From Megalonaias nervosa (lineage: Eukaryota > Mollusca > Bivalvia > Unionida > Unionidae): a stretch of 64,000 nt of DNA. The position numbers were made by a program, and so were the translations under genes. Below the pieces are notes generated by a model. It was not told where the DNA came from. It saw only the letters and a list, made by a program, of their open reading frames with translations, and ran no database searches. Location of the stretch: NCBI GenBank assembly GCA_016617855.1, contig JAECUM010001122.1, positions 124,001-188,000 on the forward strand. Reading direction: 5' to 3'. Of the stretch, positions 33,350 to 42,442 are shown one piece after another (positions within the stretch are counted from its first letter, which is position 1; each line of letters begins with the position of its first letter).

Positions 33350-33770
33350 ATGTTGACATCATTTAAAAGGATGAAAAGCACCTTGAAAATGAAGCCATCT
33401 AAATACTTTCTTCATTCATTTTCTTAAAGAAACATTCAACTTAATCTAATTTCGGCATTCCTTGCTTCCATCGCATTCCAGCCAACTAAATGTAGGTCAA
33501 TGGAACTTAAAAACACATCCGTTTGCTTGTGTGAGAATTTCTCTTTATTTGAAAAAAAGACATCTGAGTAAATAAAGCCCAACTAAAACATGATGACTTC
33601 AATTTGTAGAAAAGCATCGAGATGGGCTGTAAAGCGTGCAAGGAATTTCTGAAAATCTGACTTCTTATGCCAATGTTTGTTGTTCCTGGAACACACTAGA
33701 CACAAGCCATTAATAAGGCAATAAGACGGTGACCCCAAAAACAAATATCAGGAGTTTTACATTATACGAC
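33350..33770 (+). repeat. Dispersed repeat R, copy 1 (about 420 bp)
   Basis: Shares ordered blocks with 35322-35760 (aacttaatc.gatttc.gcattcc, 'tcgcattccagc', 'aaaaaaagacatc', 'gaaaat.tgacttctt', 'aaatatcagg'). It is separated from copy 2 only by the TA-flanked element. Confidence 0.75.
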
Positions 33771-35318
33771 TACACCTTTCCCTCTATAATTCACGCACAA
33801 TGGGGTCCACAAACATAGACCGCACTATAAGCGAGGGCGCGAGTTACCGAGGGACCTCCAAAAGTTGAAAACATTTGCTTAGACATCGATTAAACAGCGA
33901 GGGGGGGCGGGTTAGGGAACTGTGCCGTTTAATGACTGCTCATTTTACAATCACATCGATAATAGTTTTTAATAACGCGCTTTTTCTGATGAAGCTGTTC
34001 GTTGTTCTGTTGAAATAACATTTATTTTCAAAATATCCAACATGTGAGATCATTCCAACTGGTTTCAACAACCATCACGTGTACGCAAAAACATCTGTGT
34101 ATTGCGTCACTGCTTTTCTTGACGAGTCTGGCTCCCAGAGTGGTATTTAATAGTATCCTGCCAAATCGGGAGTCAAAAGAGCAGGGAACTAGACTAACAG
34201 GCGATACACCACCAAACAAGATTTCATTTTTCAAAAACAAGCAAAATTTATTTCGTGAGAAAATCGTCTACGTCGAATCTCAATTTTTGTATTGTTCAAT
34301 TAGTACAGTATCGATATTATGATTTTATCGGAAGTAATAATGAAACTTCTTATCATCCTTGAAGATATCTCTAAGTGTCAGTTCAAGAATTCTCTGAAAC
34401 TCGCTTGCCCACAATGGTCTGTATCTGTGAAACCATGCTCTATATTTTACGAAGTATTCATTTCGCTTGGTTGCCTTGCTATCTTTTATCACAATTACCA
34501 ATGAGTCAGTTAATTTAAGGTAGGATATGTTACATACACAGTAACATTTATAACAGTGACTGATCAACTGAAGCGAGTTCACCTGACATATGACCAGGGC
34601 AGCTAGATTTCAAGTTTGTAGGATTTTCGTGCCTTTTCACTTATCTTTTATTCCAGCTCCTTTATTTGATTCAAGAGACATAATTAACATGACAATACAA
34701 AGGAGGCCAGCTTTTAACTCAATGGAACAATACAAAAAATACTTACGCGCGTCAGTTATTAAAATACAGTCGGTAACTAATCAGGTTCTCAGAGAAACGC
34801 TCGCGGACATAGCTGCTACAGTAGATTGACACATTTTAACTTTAATTCCAAGAGGACACATTGCATTTATGATGATTACACTTAAAATGAACTAAAAGAT
34901 AAAACTAGGACATAAATTTCAATTGATAAAATTTTTCATTTAATTTGTGTTTATTTATTAAAGTACTGCCTCCACTCTGCGTAAGTCGCATTTTCATTGA
35001 TTGAAATTTCCTTGCATATCGATAATTGCGGTGTATGACCGTTTGGAAAGAAAATGAAAAAAAACTATGACTTATTTTTAAATTTGATATTTCATAATAT
35101 TGATTAAAATTTCAGGTCCTATCTACCTTTTTCGACGATAAAACGAGCGATATATGAAAGTTACCGTTCCTAATTTTGATCGCGATTTCCTTCAAGTTCA
35201 ATAAGTAGGGATCAATTTTTGGGTATTTTCTGGTTTAAAAAATGGGATCCACGCCTGACCCCGCGTTATAAGCGGGTTCGCGAGTTATCAGGGCGTGAGT
35301 TATCAAGGGAGTGGTGTA
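33771..35318. mobile_element. TIR element with TA ends, copy 2 (pogo/Tc1-mariner-like MITE)
   Basis: The left tip TACACCTTTCCCTCTATAAT corresponds to the reverse complement of the right tip (gttatcaagggagtggtgta). Sub-terminal motifs 'cgcactataagcgagggcgc' and 'ccgcgttataagcgggttcg' are inverted variants. It is better preserved and more CpG-rich than copy 1 at 13.8 kb. No transposase recognised. Confidence 0.7.
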
Positions 35319-35321
35319 TTT

Positions 35322-35760
35322 GGTTAAAAGGATGACTAGTACCTTTAACGAAACAAAGGTATCTAACACTTTCTTCAATATTAGTATATTTTGTATTCGT
35401 TTCGCAAAAGAAACATACAACTTAATCCGATTTCTGCATTCCCAGCTTCAGTCGCATTCCAGCAAAATGAAAAGTAGATCAATGGACCCTTGAAAACACA
35501 GTCCATTTGCCTGTGTGTGAATTTAAATTTATCAGAAAAAAAAGACATCAGTAAGTAAAGTCCGACTAAAGCAGTACAAGTTTAATTTGTTGAAAGCATA
35601 AATATTATACAGGCTACGAGTGTACGTGGTATTCCTGAAAATTTGACTTCTTGTTCCGATGTTAGTTGACATCGAACACTCTACACAGCGCTATTATTTA
35701 GTCAGCAAGAAGCCGACCCAGAAAATGCAAATATCAGGGTAGGTGTTTTTCATTGTAGGA
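35322..35760 (+). repeat. Dispersed repeat R, copy 2
   Basis: Direct repeat of 33350-33770 and inverse of 35800-36120, with which it can form a large hairpin. Confidence 0.75.
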
Positions 35761-35799
35761 CTACCAGTTAGCCCTACCACGTAAGACCCATCAGGGATG

Positions 35800-36120
35800 A
35801 CTGGTCTTACTGCTTAACTAATGGTGCTGTGTAGCCTGTTTTGATGTCAACTAACAGTGTAACGAAAGTCAAATTTTCAGGAATATCACACACAACTGGC
35901 AACCAATAATGACGCTTTTCTACAAAGTAAAGTTGTAATGTTTTTGTCAGACTTTACTTACCCTGATGTCTTTTCTCTAATAAATTCAAATTCTCACAAA
36001 TGAAATGGACCCGTTTTCAAGTTTCGTTGGCCTACATTTTGCTTGGCTGGAAAGCGATGAAAGCGAGGAATGCCGAAATCGGGTTAGGTTGAAATATTAT
36101 TCTTTAACGAAATGAATCAA
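35800..36120 (-). repeat. Dispersed repeat R, inverted copy 3
   Basis: Reverse-oriented R: 'gtcaaattttcaggaatatc' and 'gcgaggaatgccgaaatcgg' are reverse complements of R blocks. About 40 bp from copy 2. Confidence 0.75.
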
Positions 36121-36159
36121 AAATATATTATGCCTATTGGAAATATAAGCAACGTTTCA

Positions 36160-36475
36160 TTTCGTTCAACAAACATATCCCTTAAATGAACCTACCTGAA
36201 CATAATTCGGCATACCTCGACTACCGTCGCATTGCAACAAATTCAAATGTATGTCAATGGAACATGAAAATGCGTCCATTTGCTAGTGTCATATTTTGAT
36301 TCCACCAGGATAAAGACAGCACAGTAAGTATATTAATTACACATAAATTAGTGGGAGAGTGTTGATATAGGCTGCCAAATGTGTGAGATATGCCTGAAAC
36401 TTTGACTACTCATTCCGATGTCAACAACATTGGAACAGGCTATGCAAGGCCGTTATTTGGGTTGTAAGACGTAGC
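36160..36475 (+). repeat. Dispersed repeat R, copy 4
   Basis: R blocks in + orientation (cataattcggcatacctcga, 'actactcattccgatgtcaa'), ending against the S inverted-repeat arm. Confidence 0.65.
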
Positions 36476-36489
36476 ACTTAAACAAAAAC

Positions 36490-36890
36490 GACATGTGCTA
36501 TGTCTTACATAGTCCGAGATTCCTCTGACCCTTGCCACCCCATTTTTTGATATTTGGACATTTATGTTGGGGTGTAGGGTCAGAGTCCATTCCCTATCGA
36601 AAAGTTGGAATTCGCCGCCACCATTTGGTGTCGACATAGGGTAGTCGCTTACTAACCAGCCTAGCAAACTTTAACGACCTTTCATCGAGGTGTACCTGCA
36701 TGAAATTTATAGGAATATGATTTAATTTCTCAGATATTGCAAGTATAGCATTCGTTATATCTTTAATCTGCTGACAGACTAGCCGAAACTAGTGTTGACG
36801 AAATTTGACCTGGAACTCGCCATTTGCATTCCGAGTCACATGACTCACAAATCTCGCGACCCACATGTCAATGACTTCAGAGTTCAAATA
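36490..36890. repeat. Inverted repeat S, left arm
   Basis: Reverse complement of 37325-37700 over about 400 bp, with a 435-bp spacer (36891-37324). Shared blocks include ccaccatttggtgtcgacat, catttgcattccgagtc and 'gcattcgttatatcttta'. Both arms carry the same short open frame, which is why paired ORFs appear. No known gene. Confidence 0.85.
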
Positions 36891-37324
36891 GTCATGTCAA
36901 CATTTAACCGTTTCTAATGTTGCTGTAGGAAAACAAATCGCACATATAAATGAAAGTCGCGTAATATTTATAGAAAAATAAAAGAACATAAACTTCTAAA
37001 AATATTTATTCTGGAAACAATGACCAGAAATGTGTAAATGTTGCAGCAGCTTGAAAGAGAGATTCAACAAGCGGAGAGCACAGGTCAACAAAGTAGTCAC
37101 GTGATACCAACAAAATATATCGCCGACAACTGCTTAGTACTTGATGACGACAGGTTTCTAGTTGTTGTTCTCAGATTATGTTGAGAATTAAGTGAGCATT
37201 ATATTTATGTACAAGTATTACGTGACTTTTAATTAATAGTTTCGAATTCTATGTACAACAACTTTCGAAATGGTTTATTGCTGATATCAAGTGACTGTTG
37301 GACCTCTGATGTCATTGACATGTA

Positions 37325-37705
37325 GGTTGCGAGATCTGTCTAGTCATGCGACTCGGAATGCAAATGGCGAGTTCCAGGTCAAATTTCATCAACGCTATAG
37401 TTGCATCTCGTCTCTCAGCGGATTAAAGATATAACGAATGCTATACTCACTATTTCTGAGAAAATAAATCATATTCCTATCGATTTCATGCAGTACATCT
37501 CAATGAAAAATCGTTCAAGTTTGCTTGGCCGGTTAGTTAGCGGCTACCCTATACCGACACCAAATGGTGTCGGCGAATTCCAACTTTTCGATAGGGAATG
37601 GACTCTGGCCCTATACAACAACATAAATGTCCAAATATCAAAAATGGGGTGGCAAGAGTCAGAGGAAACTCGGACTATGTTTTACATTGTAGGACTCAAC
37701 TACCA
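37325..37705. repeat. Inverted repeat S, right arm
   Basis: Mate of the left arm. Its open frame (SGYPIPTPNGVGEFQLFDRE) is a translation of the repeat. A degenerate S fragment is also seen at 48880-48980. Confidence 0.85.
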
Positions 37706-38326
37706 GACCCCGAAAGACGATTTTCATAACAAAAATAACCCACAAAGCATGAATGGCAAAGGGCAAGGTTCACCAAAAAAATAAAACGATACGGGCAGCA
37801 TCTTTTCCTGTGGGCTGGCTGGAAAGATCAACCCATCATGAATTAAATCATTTGCTCCATCAACCAGCAGTCGTGTCACACCCACCAACTCCTAATCTAC
37901 CTTTTTTTCCTAATGTCGGTTTGAGGTACAAAATGTAAATTTAAGAAAGTATTCATGTTTTAGTGTCATATGCTGCATTGAGCTCAAAAATATATTGAAA
38001 AAAAGTATTTTACAACGGTTTTAGATTCCGCCACGTGTTGCTATCAACTTACAGCTTCAATGACCGCATGGAAGAGACCGAAAGTAGATCCAACCAGCAC
38101 CAAATCGATGCGCAAGCGTTTTGATAGCCAAAAAATTCAAAACTAATAAGAATTAACATAAAAATATCAGATACAATTATGCATTTACAGTAACTGTTGT
38201 TTTAAGGTAAAGGGTTTATAAAATATAAAGGTATTTTGTTCAGTACTATATCTTGTCATAGTAGTCTCTCTTTAAGTATATTCAGTACAGAGTAATTTCC
38301 CTTTTATTCATTAATTCATTTTCCAG

Positions 38327-38451
38327 GTGATACTGAGCTGATGTCTTTGTTTGGTGAATTATCATCGGACTGTTTACAGATTGCACAAGAAAATAAAATG
38401 AGAATACATTCTTCATTAAAGATACAAATAAAAAATCAGCCAGTGACTTAG
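38327..38451 (+). CDS. Candidate terminal exon, unrecognised
   Basis: A pyrimidine-rich stretch with ttccag at 38321-38326 precedes an open stretch starting in phase 1 (DTELMSLFGELSSDCLQIAQ, then ENKMRIHSSLKIQ) and ending with TAG at 38449-38451; ATAAA-rich sequence lies within it. The amphipathic composition is protein-like, but no upstream exon was found and no family is recognised. It could be a chance ORF behind an acceptor-like site. Confidence 0.2.
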
Positions 38452-40589
38452 TCAAGAGAATGCTTGTAAGATTTTAATTAAGATATTCGGGTTAATTCTT
38501 TGTACACACTTATAGCATTTACACTGAATCGACTCTAGCGCCAATCCCACTTTTTTACCTGCATTTTTTGGCAACAAAGAGCTAGCCTAATTTTAATATT
38601 TTCATATGACAAGGCCGCTCAAACAATCTGTATGGACCTCGTGCATGTTTAAAGTTCAGTGGTATTATAACACTTTGGCATACTTCTAATCACCCCTTAA
38701 AAACTATATAAAAAAAAAAAAAACAAACTTGAATTTCTGAACGCAGTTCATCAGTATAGACATATCCTTGATACCAGCCTAGAAAGAAAAAAAACATGAA
38801 CCACGGCATTTTTTGGATCTACATTTACATGTGTTTGAAATTCGCTTTCAACTCCGCACAGTAGAATCAGGTGTTAGTTTCAGTAATAAGTTTTCCAAAC
38901 TCAGGTCTATAAAAAATAGGACTGAAATTCCTTCAATTAAACGTTGTCTCAATTTTTTTCCAGTTACAGATAGGATAAGATCTCAAAACATTTTTTTTAC
39001 AATTTTTTTTTACGTTTATTATCAACCAGTACTAGCCAGCAAAACCAGATATATTATGTCTGATGTTGACTGGTTCCCATTCACCAGAGAAATAGTGCCT
39101 TGAGTTTTTTTTTTTTTTTTTAATCGCAAACATGCATACAGCCTAAGGTCACAATTTATTTTCATGTATACTGTAACCCCAACATTTGTTTGTTGGTATT
39201 GAACTTTACAGTGTGTCCATATATTTAAATCATATATTACTCTAAAATATCTTCAAACATGTATTCATGGTGAAGTTCGTGTCATAGGTTAACTGGCATT
39301 TTTTTGAGAGGCTGGAATATAAACAAAACAATGAGCAGTGGGTAACATATTTCACGTCTAGATCAGCAACAGTGCCTCATTAATCACTGTGAACTGTCAC
39401 CAAAATGCATGCAGACAGCCATACCATAATGCTCATATGATAAAGAATCAAAAATCTCCTTTAAATCAATAGCAAGAATTCCCAAATCGAACACGTGCAT
39501 CAACAACAAAACGAGAATTGAAACAAAAAAAAATAGACTGGGCTACATTTGTAAGTACTGAACTGGAAATAATAATTGTGATCTGAGTCTATGAATAAAT
39601 ATGTAAATCAAGTCGGCTTTTCATTTACATCCCATGTATTGCGTTTGATCTACAATGCTAGTGTACCGTAACTGACAGATAATCACAAAACAACCCATTT
39701 TCAAGCCTAATATAAATGTAAACCAACTTGCAGATTTAGTTTCTGTGTGAATTTATAAATGCAAGGCTCGTGCCCTCTAGTTTAGTGGGATGTTAAAATC
39801 TGAAACTGTCCAGTGAGACCTTAAGGCAACTTATAGGATTCGCAGTACTAATGATATGGCCTCAGACCACAATTATTTTTCTTCTCTTTTATGCAGGAGT
39901 CAACACTATGCCACTTTTACAATAACTAATAGACCTCTATCGCTTTTTGCTACACATTAACCCACCTTTATTCAATAAATACTGCAAGGTTTCATAAAAG
40001 GTTGACTGACTCCTTTTGTATTACTAATGTAACCAAACTGACATCAAGCAAGTGACAAAAAGCGTCAACATGACCTAGAAAGCAGGGACATTATACATCC
40101 TACTGTTTTCATTAGCAACAATCAAATGCAACTGTCTATATAATTTTATAAAGTTTCAGGTCTACCCTTTCATAATAATTATGATAAATAACTACCATGC
40201 AAAAATTCAAGTTTGTACATTAATACTAGACAGGCAACCTGAATACATTATAGAGACAATAGATACTGTAAACATCCTACGTTTTCAAGACTGACTTCAC
40301 CTACAGATGCCAAAATGATGTATAAAGTTTCTGTTAAGTCCACCACAATTTACTCGAGAAATTTTTTAAATGCAGAGAAACCAGCAGCAACCCAAACCTT
40401 ACATCAATGACAGCCCAAACTTCATAATTCCAGCGGTTAGTGCTAATAAACACCAACCAACTCCTCTAGCCAACCCGATAATTTTCCTGATTTTAGTAGC
40501 AAATCTTTGTTAACGACGTTTGGTAATTTATTTCCCAATTTTTTGTAATTTTCGTAGCGTATTCGTTTACGCGTCGGGTACTCATTTCG
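38452..40589. other. Intergenic stretch without supportable genes
   Basis: AT-rich with many homopolymer runs. The longest ORF (96 codons at 38813) has low-complexity content and no domain. Confidence 0.5.
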
Positions 40590-41580
40590 AGCATCACCCC
40601 ACCCACCCACCCACCCCTGCTGCTCTTTTAACGAAAAAAATATTTTTTAAAAAGTAACAAAATGAAATAAAATAAATTATATAAACAATATTATAATAAC
40701 ATCGGCTGAAAAAATCCTAAGGTCTGAAATATAACAGTGTCAACGAATCACATTATAGGTTTGCTAGCTCCCCTACTCCTATTACGTTCAAGACAAGACA
40801 ACATGATATTTGTTTTAGTATGTCCTAGATTACTATCAATCCGATCTATGGTAAATTGTCTGGGATAATTTTTCGAATAGTTCCATGACATTACAGTGTT
40901 ACAAGTCACACAATGATTATTCTGCTGTTTTTTCAGCGTCATAACAAATTCAACATCAACATCAAATTCTCTATTATATTTTTTTTATCACTTTGCTGGC
41001 AACTAAGCAATTTTTTACTAACAATCTCATAACAATTTTTATAACCGATTTCCTGGTTCATTTCATGATCCATACCAACTCGTTTTAGCTGATTTATTTT
41101 TCTTGCTCTAGAAACTGACAAATAAACCAAATTCGACCACTCGATCCTATCATCGACGATCCAAATTTTAGTAGGCCTATCAGAGATTGTTAATCCTTGA
41201 GAAGAATGTATCGTTATTGCGTATCCTAACTTCCACAGCGACTTATCTATTTTTAATGCGTTTTCAACTGCACTCACAGGAACAAAAACAATATCATTAA
41301 GAACGAGTTTTTCTTTTTCATTGATACTTGGAATATCAACTTTTATATTCTGTTTTCGAGTATCTGTTGGACGATAACATAACGGAAGAGGCAAATTTGG
41401 AAATTTCTCTGTGTGTAACTGAAATAACTTCTCCTGAAGTATATCTCTGACAATTTTTCTACCGGCAAGTCTCAAATCAGTACGTTTCCACGATTTCCAA
41501 AACTCTTCCATCCTTGTTTCTGATATTATTTCACGCATTATCTTACACTGAATTCTATCTGGCTGTAACCGGATTAACTT
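40590..41580 (-). repeat. Terminal inverted repeat, left arm
   Basis: Matches the reverse complement of 45200-46255, beginning at the outer tip (caccc repeats then ctgctgcttttaac-like sequence at 40612-40631) and ending near 41580, where gaagttaatccg is shared with 45209. This arm is fuller: about 200 bp (about 41335-41535) are missing from the right arm. Confidence 0.85.
40748..41580 (-). pseudogene. Second copy of the helicase C terminus and HNH nuclease (left arm)
   Basis: Two minus-strand frames: 40939-41538 (199 codons) and 40748-40942 (64 codons). The first has SF1 helicase motif V-like TIHSSQGLT and motif VI-like VYLSVSRAR, the region that closes the ATP site and couples it to DNA. 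The second is an HNH-type nuclease fold (CxxC at its start, then FTIDRID and LGHTKTN), but where the family has its second zinc-ligand Cys it has Arg (CLERN). The two frames are separated by a frameshift in an A-run near 40980-40990, which is longer here than in the right arm. There is no upstream polymerase part, so this is a terminal duplicate rather than an independent gene. Confidence 0.75.
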
Positions 41581-41705
41581 CTTATAATATTTATTCAGAT
41601 TTATTCTGACGCAGATTCAGATTCAGATTTATTCTGAATTATTCAGATTCAGATTATAATATATTCTAATTTATTCAGATTTATTCTGATTCTGATTCTG
41701 TGACA
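41580..41705. repeat. Short tandem repeat of the ATTCAGATTTATTCTG type
   Basis: Variants of attcagatt and tattctga alternate for about 120 bp, just inside the left arm. Confidence 0.8.
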
Positions 41706-41804
41706 GTTATTTTCTGTAATAGCTTTATTTCTGCGGAGTTAAAAAAAATTCCGTTGTTTTCGCTGATCTGGTAAAAAAAATAATCCTTGGAGTTCTGAAA
41801 CATT

Positions 41805-41999
41805 TCAGCAGAGTTCTTTTGAACTCTGAGTTTTTCTTTCGTTAAATTTCTTTCGTAATCGTTCTCGTGCTAGTTCGTCCCGTGAAACAGGTATAACAGT
41901 ATGTGATTCATCAATGACTTTTGCTGACATTATGTTTTTTCTTGTTATCCTGTAAACAATTTTACGACCCGGAGATGGATTATCGCTTATACGAAGCAT
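41805..41999 (-). CDS. Small basic ORF of the PolB element, 64 aa
   Basis: Begins MLRISDNPSPGRKIVYRITR; rich in Arg/Lys with an Arg/Glu/Lys-rich helix toward the end. No family recognised. It is followed 60 bp upstream by the Cys-rich ORF in the same direction, so the two may be co-transcribed. It could be the 3' remnant of a longer gene. Confidence 0.4.
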   Translation of the reverse strand: MLRISDNPSPGRKIVYRITRKNIMSAKVIDESHTVIPVSRDELARERLRKKFNERKTQSSKELC

Positions 42000-42058
42000 A
42001 TTTATTTCAGTAATATTTGATTTACTTGAAACTAATTAACAGACAGAAGTTTGTTCTT

Positions 42059-42355
42059 CTAAAAATTCCTCAACTGTTGGTGGTGATATTTTTTTTTTAA
42101 TCCTAATTTTGGAGATCTTTTTTTGTAATAAGCGAGTAATGAGCGATATTTATCTCTACAGCAATCTGTACAAATCTGATATTGGCCTCGTACACCTTTT
42201 CCACAGCTAAGACATGGTTTTGGCCCCGTTGTTTTCTTATTTGTTGAATGAAAAGTATGAAGGCCACAGTATTCCCTGTAACAGCTTTTATTACAGAATT
42301 CCGTAGTTCCTTGCATAAGCCACTTGCACTTGTTCATCCCGGTTTGGAATGGCAT
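42059..42355 (-). CDS. Cys-rich putative zinc-binding protein of the PolB element, 98 aa
   Basis: Intact frame from MPFQTGMNKCKWLMQ to the stop. There are two putative zinc modules. The first is C-x-W with CNKSCYREYCGLH (residues about 10-34), the second CLSCGKG ... CTDCC (about residues 48-67). The C terminus is basic (KKRSPKLGLKKKYHHQ). This suggests a nucleic-acid-binding or regulatory role, which is an inference. It is divergently transcribed from the polymerase gene, 87 bp apart. It is striking that this frame is intact while the neighbouring large gene is broken many times; small size may be enough to explain it. Confidence 0.6.
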   Translation of the reverse strand: MPFQTGMNKCKWLMQGTTEFCNKSCYREYCGLHTFHSTNKKTTGPKPCLSCGKGVRGQYQICTDCCRDKYRSLLAYYKKRSPKLGLKKKYHHQQLRNF

Positions 42356-42442
42356 TATATAATTGTAGTTGTATTTTTTAATTCAAGTTAAATTTAGCTT
42401 TAATTTTAATTTATCCTTAATTGAATATAAATTAATAATATA
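42356..42442. promoter_or_regulatory. Divergent intergenic segment of the PolB element
   Basis: 87 bp, about 85-90 percent A+T, between the Cys-rich ORF (-) and the start of the polymerase gene (+). Its position suits a bidirectional promoter; no specific motif can be claimed. Confidence 0.35.

Noticed and set aside
34590..34829. 79-codon ORF inside the 33.8-kb TA-flanked element, considered as a transposase remnant
   Set aside because: The homologous stretch in the 13.8-kb copy is not open and no transposase motif is present.
37401..37784. 127-codon ORF matching a 75-codon ORF on the other strand at 36440
   Set aside because: Both are the same frame in the arms of an inverted repeat; no known domain and no splice context.
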